Position numbers and translations under genes: made by a program. DNA of 64,000 nt from Herpetosiphon gulosus. Lineage in GTDB: Bacteria; Chloroflexota; Chloroflexia; Chloroflexales; Herpetosiphonaceae. The first letter of the stretch is position 1. The number at the start of each line of letters is the position of its first letter. Below the pieces are notes generated by a model that saw nothing but the letters and a program-made list of their open reading frames with translations, searched no databases and was not told the DNA's origin. Below, in pieces: positions 8,371-17,416 of this stretch. The stretch lies in the NCBI RefSeq assembly GCF_039545135.1, contig NZ_BAABRU010000010.1:124001-188000 (forward strand), read 5' to 3'.

Positions 8371-8748
8371 TTAGCGATACCACAAACCAGCAATATGAAT
8401 ATGCACGGCGTGAACATTCAGCTCGGTATATTGCTGAATGCTTTCGATCACCCGTTTGCGCAACGCATTGACGATTGGAGGCAATGCTTCATTGATAAAC
8501 GGAATTAATTTGAGATGCAAGACAATGCTCGCTCGCTCATCAAAGCGAGTTTGCGGCTCTTCGCTCGATTTTGGCTCGTTTTCGGCCCGACCTTCAGCCA
8601 CAAGCTCAGCGCTTTCGAGTTGAGTTTCATAAATGCCTTCAATCGAACCGCTGACCGACTGAACAATTTGACCGATCACACCAATATCGATCGTGGTTGT
8701 ATGGCGATTACTGCGCACCGAGCGAACAATCGATTGTTGTTGAGGCAT
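8371..8748 (-). CDS. Asp23/Gls24-like envelope stress family protein
   Basis: A 125-residue soluble protein. Its N-terminal DIGVIGQIVQSVSGSIEGIYET and its C-terminal ALPPIVNALRKRVIESIQ plus NVHAVHIHIAGL match the two halves of the Asp23/Gls24 fold. A poorly conserved acidic linker of about 30 residues separates them. Family members act at the membrane through a partner anchor. Here the upstream gene (8759-9331), 10 bp away on the same strand, encodes a one-pass membrane protein that could be such an anchor; that is inference. Gene start follows AAGGAGCC. The assignment rests on pattern, not alignment. Confidence 0.6.
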   Translation of the reverse strand: MPQQQSIVRSVRSNRHTTTIDIGVIGQIVQSVSGSIEGIYETQLESAELVAEGRAENEPKSSEEPQTRFDERASIVLHLKLIPFINEALPPIVNALRKRVIESIQQYTELNVHAVHIHIAGLWYR

Positions 8749-8758
8749 AGTTGGCTCC

Positions 8759-9331
8759 TTAACGAGTTGGGGTGATGGTTGGTTGTGGGCTAGCGGTTGG
8801 TAAAGTTGCCCCTAAAGCGATTCGTAGCCGCTCCAAAGTGCTGCCAATACTGGCTAAATCTTGTTCAACGCTATCCAGCCGATTGGTCAAAGCTGCATTG
8901 GCAGGGATCGATTCAAGCTCATTCAGTCGCGATTGAATTGCTAATAAGCTATCAAGATTCGAATCGATTTGTTTTTGCAAGCTATCAAGGTCGGTTTCGC
9001 GGGTATTAAGCTTGCTCTCAATCGTTTGCACACGCTCGCGCAAGCCATCGACCGAGCCACGTAAATCGGCTAAACCACGCAAGGTTGCCGCTTGATCGGT
9101 CTGTTGGATAATTGCGGTTTGTTGGGCTTGTTCAAGCGCAGCAATCCGCCCAGTGCTATCGGGAAAACTAACCCCAAAATTGCGTGGGCCATACCACATC
9201 ACCAAGAGCGCCAATGCCGCCCCCAGTCCAGCACTCACAATAATCGTCAAAGCCGAACCCACCAGGGTGGCCAAACATCCCCGTTTTTGTTTAATCACAA
9301 TTGGCTTGGGAGCATCGCTTTGTTCGCTCAT
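8759..9331 (-). CDS. Membrane-anchored coiled-coil protein
   Basis: The protein of about 190 residues has a short cytoplasmic N terminus, one transmembrane segment (LVGSALTIIVSAGLGAALAL, residues about 23-42) and a long heptad-like region from about 60 to 175. That region is rich in leucine, glutamine and aspartate (RIAALEQAQQ, VDGLRERVQTIESKL, SLQKQIDSNLDSLLAIQSRL). It ends in a short Pro/Thr tail. The ATG at 9331 is preferred over one 8 codons upstream because GGAGAG precedes it. It forms a two-gene unit with the Asp23-like gene. No domain family is recognised. A scaffold or spacer role at the envelope is only a guess. Confidence 0.75.
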   Translation of the reverse strand: MSEQSDAPKPIVIKQKRGCLATLVGSALTIIVSAGLGAALALLVMWYGPRNFGVSFPDSTGRIAALEQAQQTAIIQQTDQAATLRGLADLRGSVDGLRERVQTIESKLNTRETDLDSLQKQIDSNLDSLLAIQSRLNELESIPANAALTNRLDSVEQDLASIGSTLERLRIALGATLPTASPQPTITPTR

Positions 9332-9489
9332 CGATTTGGCTCTCCATACCATCAACAGATGGCTGCATTTGGTTTAAATAATACTCGAATCTAGCCAATA
9401 CTCAATATTGCCCAAAATGTAAAATATAGCTTAAACACGACCATAATCAAGGCTTAACTTTGGGCTGCTAGCATTGGGCAATTTGAGTA

Positions 9490-10968
9490 ATGAGAATGGC
9501 TATGCAGTTGCACGCACGCGGTGGGTTGGCGCTCAATCAGCTAATTCGGTTGGTCTATCTGATGGCAATCGCCGTTGGGGTCTTGGGGCTTGGTTTAATT
9601 GGCTATGGCCTTTGGCTGGCACGTTTCGATTGGTGGCATTGGTTTTTAATCAGCCTTGGGGCATTATGGCTGCTGTTGCAAATTGGCTTAATCGTCATGC
9701 TCCAACGTAAACGCCGCGCAATTCAGCAATTAACTGCCGTCGTCGATGTGCTAGCAACCGCCGATTTAAGTGTGCGAGCACCCAATTTAGGCACTGATGA
9801 GTTGGGCGAATTGGCGCAATCGATCAATTTGGCCGCCGAGCATTTTACCAACTTGCTCGATACCCAGCGCCGCGAAACCCAGCGCGAACGGGCAATTTTG
9901 GCGGCAATCGACGATGGCGTGATCGTCTGTGATCAGCTTGGTCAAATTATTTTGCTCAATACTGCTGCCTACAACATTATTGCCATGGCCGAAGCTGAAC
10001 GCCTGCAAACCAACCACGAACAGCCCAACTTGAGTTTGCGCTTTTATGCCGCACTCGAAGCCGTGCAACCAGCCTTGGATCAAGCGCTTGGTCGCCCACA
10101 TATCAAGCCTGCCGAACGCGTCTGTTTTGCTGGTCGCACCTATCGCCTCAGTGCCAACCCAATCTGGATTGACGATCGACGGATTGGGGCGGTGGCAATT
10201 TTGCAAGATATTAGTGCCCGCGTCGAGAGCGAACGCTTGCGCAGCGATTTTATGGCTTTGGCTGCCCATGAATTGCGTTCGCCGTTGACTAGCATTCGTG
10301 GCTTTGCCGATATGCTGCTGTGGAGCAACCCCGAGCATTTTAGTGCCGAAGAAATTAGCTATATCGAAGGCATTGGGCGCAACATCCAACGACTGACCGA
10401 GTTGATGAACGATGTGGTTGATTTGGCGCGGCTGGAAATCCAACGCAATGAGCATACGCCGCAGCCAGTTGATTTGCGCCAGGTATTGAGCGCAGTGCTT
10501 GATGAATTTCGGCCACGCGCTGAGCGTAAAAAATTGCAATTAGATTGTTTATTGCCGAATGAATTACCGCTGTTGAGCCTTGACCCGCTGCATATTCGCC
10601 AAATTAGCCACCACCTGATTAGCAATGCGATCAAATATACCCCTGAACATGGCCAGATTCAACTTGAAGTGCAGCAACGGATCGATGATGTGTTAGTGGT
10701 GGTACGCGACACCGGAATTGGAATTTCGCTACGCGAGCAGCCGCGCATTTTTGGGCGCTTTTTTCGCAACGATAATCCACTTTCACGCGCCGCAGGTGGC
10801 ACAGGCTTAGGCTTATCGATCGCCAAAGCCTTGGTTGAAATGAATCATGGCTCAATCTATTTTGAGAGTATAGAGGAAGAAGGCACAACCTTTTATGTGG
10901 CGTTTCCGTTGGCCTTGGCTTGCGAACCCTTGCCCCACAACCCAGCCACCTTGGTCGATGCAGCCTAG
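9490..10968 (+). CDS. Membrane sensor histidine kinase (HAMP-PAS-HisKA-HATPase)
   Basis: An inner-membrane kinase of 492 residues that should autophosphorylate and pass phosphate to an unlinked response regulator. Two close transmembrane segments (about 18-44 and 48-71) leave almost no extracellular domain. A HAMP region (to about 125) and a PAS domain (about 130-245) follow. The HisKA motif AAHELRSPLTS has the phospho-acceptor at His260. The ATPase shows SNAIKYTPE (N box), DTGIGI (G1), FGRFFR (F box) and GGTGLGLSIAKAL (G2). Architecture resembles WalK/PhoR. No response regulator is adjacent, so it is an orphan. Its last 4 bases overlap the convergent kinase gene. Several close ATGs make the exact start uncertain. 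Confidence 0.93.
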   Translation: MRMAMQLHARGGLALNQLIRLVYLMAIAVGVLGLGLIGYGLWLARFDWWHWFLISLGALWLLLQIGLIVMLQRKRRAIQQLTAVVDVLATADLSVRAPNLGTDELGELAQSINLAAEHFTNLLDTQRRETQRERAILAAIDDGVIVCDQLGQIILLNTAAYNIIAMAEAERLQTNHEQPNLSLRFYAALEAVQPALDQALGRPHIKPAERVCFAGRTYRLSANPIWIDDRRIGAVAILQDISARVESERLRSDFMALAAHELRSPLTSIRGFADMLLWSNPEHFSAEEISYIEGIGRNIQRLTELMNDVVDLARLEIQRNEHTPQPVDLRQVLSAVLDEFRPRAERKKLQLDCLLPNELPLLSLDPLHIRQISHHLISNAIKYTPEHGQIQLEVQQRIDDVLVVVRDTGIGISLREQPRIFGRFFRNDNPLSRAAGGTGLGLSIAKALVEMNHGSIYFESIEEEGTTFYVAFPLALACEPLPHNPATLVDAA

Positions 10969-12905
10969 CGTGGCCCCCAACCTAGCCCAAATTTATTGGC
11001 CTCGGAGATTGTAAAGGGCTTGGCTGGCCCGCCCTCGGTCGAGACAACCCACACATTGAAGCGCGGGCGATTATTTTGCAAATCGTCGGGCATGCCCCAC
11101 TTAGCCAAAAAGACAATCCATTTGCCATCGGGCGACCAACGCGGCTGAGTTACCCCACCAAGCCCCTTGGTCAGCGGGTGCGGATTGGAGCCATCGGCGT
11201 TCATCACCCAAATTTGGCGGGTGATTGTGCGCTGACTATCGCCAGCCACATAGGCAATATATTTACCATCAGGCGACCATTCGGCATAATGTTCGTCACG
11301 GTCGCGGGTTGGGTTGATAATTTTCAAGTTGCTGCCATCAGGCTGAATAATTGCCAAACCAAGTTGCTCGATATTCTCAACAATATCGCGGCTGGTGAAC
11401 ACAATCCCTTGCTGGCCCCAAGTTGGCATTGTGCCCCACATTTTAGTTAATTGCTGGCCCTCAGGTTGATCAAGCGCTTGGATGTAGATGGTTGAACTAT
11501 TTTCCTTCAAATCATCAAGCCGCCGATGGGCATAGGCCAACTGTTTGCCATCAGGCGACCAACTTGGGTATTCGCAACGCCCAGGGTCATTGGTCACACG
11601 CCGTTGATCGCTACCATCAACCTTCATCACATAGACTTGCTCACGGCCATCGCGCTCGGAGGTAAAGGCGATTTGATGGCCATCGGGCGACACGACTCCT
11701 CCATAATTTGAGCCAAGCGTGGTCAATTGCTGGGGTTCGCCGCCCATCGCCGGAATCCGATAAATTTGATAATCGCCATCATCTTCGCGCATGCCCACAA
11801 AGAAATAGCCAGTTAATCCAGCAATCAAGGGCTGGATAGTCGAAGTTGGGGCGGGCGTAGCAGTTGGCGCGGGTGTGCTGGTTGGCACTGGGGTTGGCGT
11901 GAGCAACGGAGCCGAAGTTGCACTATTATTCAACAAGGCTGGAAAATAGGTTTGCCAATTGGGCGAGGCCTCAGCCGAATTTTGCTGATTGAGCAAGCTC
12001 CAAATCGTTGCACTAAAACCACCCAAACTAAGGCTGCCAACCAAACCCAGCCCCAGCCAATGCCGCCAAGTTCGGGTTTGAATCAACGGTTTTGTGCGAA
12101 TATTGGGCAATTTGGGGCTAGCTGGCTGCACCGAACGCCAAGCAGTCATCAATTCTAAGGCCAACTGACCTGCCGATTGCTGACGATCTGCTGGCTCCAA
12201 GGCCAGACCGCGCAACAACGGCTGATCTAAAGCGCTGGGCAAACTGGGGCGCAAGGCCGATGGTGCAGGCAAGCTTTCGCCAATCAAGCGGGCGGGAGCT
12301 GCCAGCGGCGCACGCCCAGTCAGTAAGGCGTAAATCGTTGCTGCTAGAGCATAAATATCCGAACGGGCATCAGTTTGGCCACGATATTGCTCTGGCGGCG
12401 AGTAACCAGCAGTCACCGCCCGCCGCAAACCCAAGCTCGAAACCTTAAGATCACGCGCAATCCCAAAATCAATCAAGACTAAGCGACCATCGGGCGTGAG
12501 CTTGATATTCGATGGCTTGATATCACGGTGTAGCACAGGTTGAGGCAGGGTGTGAATATATTGCACCGCAGTGCACAATTGTTGTGCCCATTCAACCACC
12601 CGCTTGGGCGCAATCCCATCGTGCTCGGTTGCCAGCAGCACACTCAGGTCAACGCCCTCGATATAATCCATCACAACACAGGCACGCCCTTCGTGCACAA
12701 AGTGATCGCGAATACGCGGCAATGAGGGGTGCGCCAAGCCAGCTAAAATCGTGGCTTCGGCTTCGAGCATCTCAGCAACTTCTGGTTCGGCGGCAATACT
12801 TTGCTTAACCGCACATAGCCCGCCGATCTGTTGATCGTAGGCGAGCCAAACGGTAGCAAAACCACCTTTCCCAAGTTGTTCGACAAACCGATAACGTTCG
12901 CGCAT
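10965..12905 (-). CDS. Transmembrane Ser/Thr protein kinase with extracellular PD40 propeller
   Basis: A receptor-like Hanks kinase of 646 residues. The kinase domain (about 1-260) has GKGGFATVW, Lys34, HRDIKPSN with catalytic Asp128, and DFG at 146-148, so it should be active. A transmembrane helix lies near 283-305. A Thr/Pro linker follows. The outer region has at least four TolB-like PD40 repeats (for example PSWSPDGKQLAY and AEWSPDGKYIAY) that should form a beta-propeller sensor. It is the first of three related genes on this strand. The start codon lacks a clear ribosome site. The 3' end overlaps the histidine kinase gene by 4 bp. The ligand and phosphorylation targets are unknown. Confidence 0.93.
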   Translation of the reverse strand: MRERYRFVEQLGKGGFATVWLAYDQQIGGLCAVKQSIAAEPEVAEMLEAEATILAGLAHPSLPRIRDHFVHEGRACVVMDYIEGVDLSVLLATEHDGIAPKRVVEWAQQLCTAVQYIHTLPQPVLHRDIKPSNIKLTPDGRLVLIDFGIARDLKVSSLGLRRAVTAGYSPPEQYRGQTDARSDIYALAATIYALLTGRAPLAAPARLIGESLPAPSALRPSLPSALDQPLLRGLALEPADRQQSAGQLALELMTAWRSVQPASPKLPNIRTKPLIQTRTWRHWLGLGLVGSLSLGGFSATIWSLLNQQNSAEASPNWQTYFPALLNNSATSAPLLTPTPVPTSTPAPTATPAPTSTIQPLIAGLTGYFFVGMREDDGDYQIYRIPAMGGEPQQLTTLGSNYGGVVSPDGHQIAFTSERDGREQVYVMKVDGSDQRRVTNDPGRCEYPSWSPDGKQLAYAHRRLDDLKENSSTIYIQALDQPEGQQLTKMWGTMPTWGQQGIVFTSRDIVENIEQLGLAIIQPDGSNLKIINPTRDRDEHYAEWSPDGKYIAYVAGDSQRTITRQIWVMNADGSNPHPLTKGLGGVTQPRWSPDGKWIVFLAKWGMPDDLQNNRPRFNVWVVSTEGGPAKPFTISEANKFGLGWGPR

Positions 12906-13120
12906 AGTTTTAAGTAGGGGTCAGGGGTCGGGGATCAGTTTTCCGTGCCAATCCACCGTCTTTGCCAAACCCGTTGATTGTTTCAGTAGACTATACCTGA
13001 TAAATAGCGCTGCGCCTCTGCGTTAAAACCGTGATCCACGAAGGACACAAAAAGCTCGAAGTACGTACAAGTCTAATTTCTGGCCCCTGCTCCCTGACCT
13101 CTGACCCCATTATACCCGCA
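12906..13120. repeat. Intergenic repeat modules between two kinase genes
   Basis: The gap contains GGGGTCAGGGGTCGGGGATCAG at its left side, CTGCGCCTCTGCGTTAAAA, ATCCACGAAGGACACAAAAAG and then GGCCCCTGCTCCCTGACCTCTGACCCC near 13083-13108. The modules are the same as in six other gaps. Nothing resembling a terminator is seen. Confidence 0.8.
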
Positions 13121-15049
13121 TTACCATGACGGCCAGCGATCGTGGCGCGTGCCATCGGAGAGTGCTTCAACTTTGCCAGTTGCCAAATGTTGCAGATAAA
13201 TGCCCCAATGATCGTTGCGATAGCTTTCAAAGGCCAAATAACGCCCATCAGGCGACCAACGTGGCCAACGGTTTTTGCCAGTGCCAAGGTTGGTTAGCTC
13301 ACGTGGTTCGCCGCCGCTGGTTGGTACGGTGTAAATTTTGGTGCGGCTATCGTTATCGCCAGTCATAAAGGCAATCGTCTGACCATCGGGCGACCAATCG
13401 GCCCAAAAAGCGCTATCATCGACGCTGGCCAACAAATATTGCTTGTTGGTGGTTAAATCGAGCACCACAATTTCATAGAGGCCGCTGGTTTGGCTATGAA
13501 ACGCCAGCTTTGTGCCATCGGGCGACCAGGCGGGGCCGCCTTGCCAACCACCTTCCGCCGTCACCCGCTGCACATTCGAGCCATCGGCATCTATAATATA
13601 AATATCAAAACTATTGTTATTGCTGCGATCGCGGTCGCTTTCGAAGGCAATTTTGCTACCATCAGGCGACCAACGCGGGGCACGGCTTTCGCCTGGGGCG
13701 CTGGTCAATTGCTGCTCATCGCTGCCATTAGCGCTAATCGTAAAAATTTGCTCTAGCCCATCAACCCCATGCGAATAGGCCACACGGCCATCACTCCGTC
13801 GCCGCGAGGCAATGGCATTATCATCGTGATGCGGCACAACTGCGCTCACCGAACCTGTCGGAATATCCAAACTGAGCAAATTGTAGGCTCCACTGTTGCC
13901 TTCGCGCGAGGATATAATCAAATCGCCCTCAGCACTATCAGGCAAAGCACTAGGCAAGGTTGGCACAATGAGCGGTTGATCTGGCGTGGTTGAGCGATTT
14001 AGATACCACCAGCCTGCCCCGCCACCACCAAACAACAGCACAAGCAGCAACAGCCATGGCCAAATTTGAGCTTTGCGTGGGCTAAACTCAGGCTGTGGAG
14101 TTGCTTGAATTGGCTGGGGCGTAACGCTAGCCTGCTCATAACTCTGCTGTTGTTGCACCTGTGGATTGACCCGCGTTGGCGCTTCGGCATTGCGGTAGGG
14201 TGCAGCTTGCGGCACAATCGCAAATGGATCGGCGATTGGTACAATTGGCGTATCGCGAATCCGCTCCAATTCGGCACGCACAGCGGCAGCCGAAGCAGGT
14301 CGTTGATCAATATGCAGCGAAGTCAACTGGGTAATCAAATCATCAAGCCCTGGCGAAACCCACTCAACACTTTGACTAACTGGCGGCAACCGCAAACCAC
14401 TGGTCACGCGCTCGTTGGTCAACAGCACATACATCGTCGAGCCAAGGCTATATAAATCGGAGCGCGGCTCGGTTTGGCCGCCATATTGCTCAGGTGGCGC
14501 ATAGCCCGGCGTACCAATTTGAATCGTATCTTGATGCTGGCCCTCTTTGAAGCGCCGCACAATCCCAAAATCGATCAAAATAACTTTGCCTTCGGGAGTG
14601 CGCATAATATTGGCAGGCTTGAGATCGCGGAAAATTAGCGGCGGGCGTTGGTTATGCAAATATTCCAACACATGGCACAACTCAATCGCCCAATCGATCA
14701 CCTGTTGCTCACCGAAGGGGCCGTTGAGCCGTTTTTGCAAGGCCGATAACGACTCGCCCGGCACATAGCCCATCACCAACATCCAACCATCATCAACCGC
14801 GAAATAATCGAGCACCGGAGCGAGATTGGGGTGGCTCAAACTAGCCAAGGTATGAGCTTCTTGCTGAAACAAATGCGCCAACGAATCGAGTTCATCGGGG
14901 CGCATATGGGCAGTAGCAAAATACTTGATCGCCACATTGCGCTGGCCCAAACGACCATCGGTGGCCAAAAAGACCGCCCCAAAGCCGCCGCTGCCTAAGG
15001 GCCGCACAATCGTGTAGCGATCCTGAATAATTGTGCCACTTTTCAACAT
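13121..15049 (-). CDS. Transmembrane Ser/Thr protein kinase with PD40 propeller
   Basis: A 642-residue paralogue of the neighbouring receptor kinase. The kinase domain has GSGGFGAVF, VAIK with Lys42, catalytic Asp142 in IFRDLKPAN (the usual His of HRD is Phe) and IDFGIV. Phe at that position is tolerated in many kinases, so activity is likely. A hydrophobic helix (WPWLLLLVLLFGGGGAGWWY) near residues 330-350 crosses the membrane. Four clear PD40 repeats follow (PRWSPDGSKIAF, PAWSPDGTKLAF, ADWSPDGQTIAF, PRWSPDGRYLAF). The middle linker is rich in Gln and Pro. It is transcribed separately from the pseudokinase upstream, with a terminator between. Targets may include the FHA protein nearby, which is inference. 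Confidence 0.93.
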   Translation of the reverse strand: MLKSGTIIQDRYTIVRPLGSGGFGAVFLATDGRLGQRNVAIKYFATAHMRPDELDSLAHLFQQEAHTLASLSHPNLAPVLDYFAVDDGWMLVMGYVPGESLSALQKRLNGPFGEQQVIDWAIELCHVLEYLHNQRPPLIFRDLKPANIMRTPEGKVILIDFGIVRRFKEGQHQDTIQIGTPGYAPPEQYGGQTEPRSDLYSLGSTMYVLLTNERVTSGLRLPPVSQSVEWVSPGLDDLITQLTSLHIDQRPASAAAVRAELERIRDTPIVPIADPFAIVPQAAPYRNAEAPTRVNPQVQQQQSYEQASVTPQPIQATPQPEFSPRKAQIWPWLLLLVLLFGGGGAGWWYLNRSTTPDQPLIVPTLPSALPDSAEGDLIISSREGNSGAYNLLSLDIPTGSVSAVVPHHDDNAIASRRRSDGRVAYSHGVDGLEQIFTISANGSDEQQLTSAPGESRAPRWSPDGSKIAFESDRDRSNNNSFDIYIIDADGSNVQRVTAEGGWQGGPAWSPDGTKLAFHSQTSGLYEIVVLDLTTNKQYLLASVDDSAFWADWSPDGQTIAFMTGDNDSRTKIYTVPTSGGEPRELTNLGTGKNRWPRWSPDGRYLAFESYRNDHWGIYLQHLATGKVEALSDGTRHDRWPSW

Positions 15050-15216
15050 GCCAATTGCCTCACCACACAGCTACTTAACCATAACATTGCTATTATAGTC
15101 GATTCAATCATCAAAATATAGTTTAAATGGTCGGGCTAGCACAAATTTCTGCACATTAATCCATCGTTGTAATTGGCTGAAAAGGAATATTTTACCTATG
15201 TGCTGCTGTATCGATC

Positions 15217-15250
15217 AAAAAAAGCCTCTCACCTTATTCAGGCAAGAGGC
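15217..15250 (-). terminator. Intrinsic terminator of the pseudokinase operon
   Basis: On the minus strand GCCTCT and AGAGGC pair, with inner CCT/AGG pairs, and are followed by a run of seven T. It lies 18 nt after the stop of the gene at 15268-17400, so it ends the FHA-pseudokinase unit. Confidence 0.88.
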
Positions 15251-15267
15251 TTAACACTTAAACGTGG

Positions 15268-17400
15268 TTATGGTTCTTCGCGCAGATCAACACTCAGAAT
15301 ATTTAGCACTGTCCACGGCGAGGCAATCGCGGTGCGGCTTGGGTTGCCAAACCAAAGCACCTTGGGTTGTCCGCCAGCTTGTTCAGTGAACAGCACGTTG
15401 CCATCGAGAATGAAGGTTTGCTGACCGTTGCGCTGTTGGATGGTTAAGGTATGTTCGGTTGTATCAATTTGGCCGTTGCTGTAGGGCAAACGAATATCTT
15501 TTAATTCGTTATCAGCGGTTTGATCGCGATGGAATTCGACGATCAGCCCTTGAGTTTCGTCTTGCCAAATGCCGCCCCAACTTGTACCCGCCCGATCGGT
15601 ATCGCCACAGGGCGTAGCCATCGCATCAGCCAGCATAAAGCCCGTGCCCAAAGCGGTGACATCGGAGTAGCGGAAAGTCACGCTCAAGCTAAAGTTATTC
15701 GCCGGAAATAGCGTATCAGTGATCGTGCGTACCACTGGATAGCAGGTGGCACTAGCCGCCGCCAGTTGCAATTCGCCATTAGTTAATTGAATTGAGCCAT
15801 CGCGAGTTTCGCCAGCCCACAAACGTGGATCAAGTGTGCTGTCATCGAAGCTATCGCCAACGATTTGGCCAACGGGTGTGGCAGTTGGGGTAGCTGGCAA
15901 GGCAGTTGGGCTAGGTTGAGCAACGGCGGTAGCAGTGCCGCCAGCGATCGTGGTTTGTTGCGGGCCAGCGGTTGCCGTCGCATCAAGAAAAATCTTAATC
16001 CGGTCGCGCCGCGCCTGAGTATCTTTATATGTTGGATCTTGACGCAAAATTTCGTCATATTCGCTTAACGCCAAGCCATATTGACCAGTTTCTTCGTAGG
16101 CTGTCCCACGTTGGTAGCGTGCTTCAAGCGCATCGTCGAAGGCCAATTGGGTTGCGACTGTGAATGTTTGAATCGCATCAGCAGTCGCCCGTGGCACATC
16201 GAGGGTTGGAATTTGGGTTGCAGGCGGAATTGCGGCTAAGGCGGTGGCGGTTTTGGCACTATCGCTCAGCAAAATCCCCTCATCACGGGTGACAGTTGGC
16301 AACCCGTTGTTGGCAACCTGGGTGGCATTAACAAAAGCATTGCCCTTGGGCTTGAATAACAGCCATGCGCCAGCTAATAAGGCTAAGCCAATAAACACCC
16401 CTAGCACAATCAACCCAGCCCGACTATTTTGCTGGGCTGGGCGTTTGGGCAAAATCGAAGGTGCTGGCCCAACGTCACGATCGGGAATCAGCAATTGCTC
16501 AAGCATCGCCTGATCGTATTGAGCAGTGGAGCCACGCCCAGGTGGCACAGGAATTGGCGAGCTTTCCGAGGGTACATAGCGTTGAGTTGGGCCATCGGCA
16601 GGAGTGCTGGGCAAAATCGAGGGCGTAAAACCGATCACTGGCAAATCGCCCGCCGATTCGTGGGTGCTGCTGGTTTGGCTCAAGGCCACCACAAATTGCT
16701 CGATATTGGCAAAGCGTTGTTGTGGTTGTTGGCTCAGGGCTTTGACAATCGCATGCGAAACTGCTGGCGAAAGATCAGGCCGCCGCACATCGGGCGGAGC
16801 AAAAGCCATCAAGGGCTGGGTATTGGGGTCAGTGCCAGTAAGCAAGTGGTGCAGCGTCGCGCCCAAAGCATAAATATCTGAAGCTGGCGTAGCCGTCGCG
16901 CCGCTCCAAATTTCGGGCGCAGCATAGCGCGAACCAGCATTTTTGGGGCAGCCAGCGGGCAAACCACCAAGCAACTTAATTCGGCGACCATCTTGCAGCA
17001 CGATATTTTGCGGCTGAATATCGCCATGGACAAAGCCTTGGCTATGCAAATAGCGCAAACCTTCGGCAATTTGCTTGGCCCAAGCTAGCACCACGCCCTC
17101 GCGCAAACGCGGCCCAAGCGCCATATCGGCCAAAGTTTGACCGCGCGGATACTCCAACACCAAATAGCGCTGACCATGCTCCTCGAATAAATCATAAACT
17201 GAGGGCAAGGCAGCTTGGTTTAATTGCGCCAAACGTTGCAACGAGGTTGGATCTAAAACACCATCATTGAGTTGGCGCAAGCCAACTTCGCGGCCTGCCA
17301 TCTTGCCATCGACCGCCAAATACATCACGCCGCATTCATCGCGAAAAAGCTCGTTGCGTACTTGGTAGCGTCCTTGTTGAAACGTGGCCTGTCCACTCAT
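15268..17400 (-). CDS. Pseudokinase with TPR-like segment and C-terminal lectin-like domain
   Basis: The N-terminal 260 residues follow the Hanks kinase fold (APEIWSGATATPASDIYALGATL is split here as APEIW and SDIYALG) but key sites are gone. The glycine loop is absent, the VAIK lysine is Arg42, HRDLKPxN reads HGDIQPQN, and DFG reads LGG (144-146). ATP-dependent catalysis is therefore unlikely. A transmembrane helix (LIVLGVFIGLALLAGAWLLF) is near residue 330-350. A TPR-like helical pair (RYQRGTAYEETGQYGLAL) follows, then a Pro/Thr linker and a beta-rich domain of about 180 residues (DSFDDSTLDPRLW) resembling concanavalin-like DUF1080 folds. It lies 16 bp after the FHA gene, probably in one operon, and ends at a terminator. 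Confidence 0.85.
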   Translation of the reverse strand: MSGQATFQQGRYQVRNELFRDECGVMYLAVDGKMAGREVGLRQLNDGVLDPTSLQRLAQLNQAALPSVYDLFEEHGQRYLVLEYPRGQTLADMALGPRLREGVVLAWAKQIAEGLRYLHSQGFVHGDIQPQNIVLQDGRRIKLLGGLPAGCPKNAGSRYAAPEIWSGATATPASDIYALGATLHHLLTGTDPNTQPLMAFAPPDVRRPDLSPAVSHAIVKALSQQPQQRFANIEQFVVALSQTSSTHESAGDLPVIGFTPSILPSTPADGPTQRYVPSESSPIPVPPGRGSTAQYDQAMLEQLLIPDRDVGPAPSILPKRPAQQNSRAGLIVLGVFIGLALLAGAWLLFKPKGNAFVNATQVANNGLPTVTRDEGILLSDSAKTATALAAIPPATQIPTLDVPRATADAIQTFTVATQLAFDDALEARYQRGTAYEETGQYGLALSEYDEILRQDPTYKDTQARRDRIKIFLDATATAGPQQTTIAGGTATAVAQPSPTALPATPTATPVGQIVGDSFDDSTLDPRLWAGETRDGSIQLTNGELQLAAASATCYPVVRTITDTLFPANNFSLSVTFRYSDVTALGTGFMLADAMATPCGDTDRAGTSWGGIWQDETQGLIVEFHRDQTADNELKDIRLPYSNGQIDTTEHTLTIQQRNGQQTFILDGNVLFTEQAGGQPKVLWFGNPSRTAIASPWTVLNILSVDLREEP

Positions 17401-17416
17401 AACTTGCTACATCACA

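Noticed and set aside
15173-15424. 83-codon plus-strand opening
   Set aside because: It spans the pseudokinase terminator and the antisense of its C-terminal coding region, with no ribosome site.
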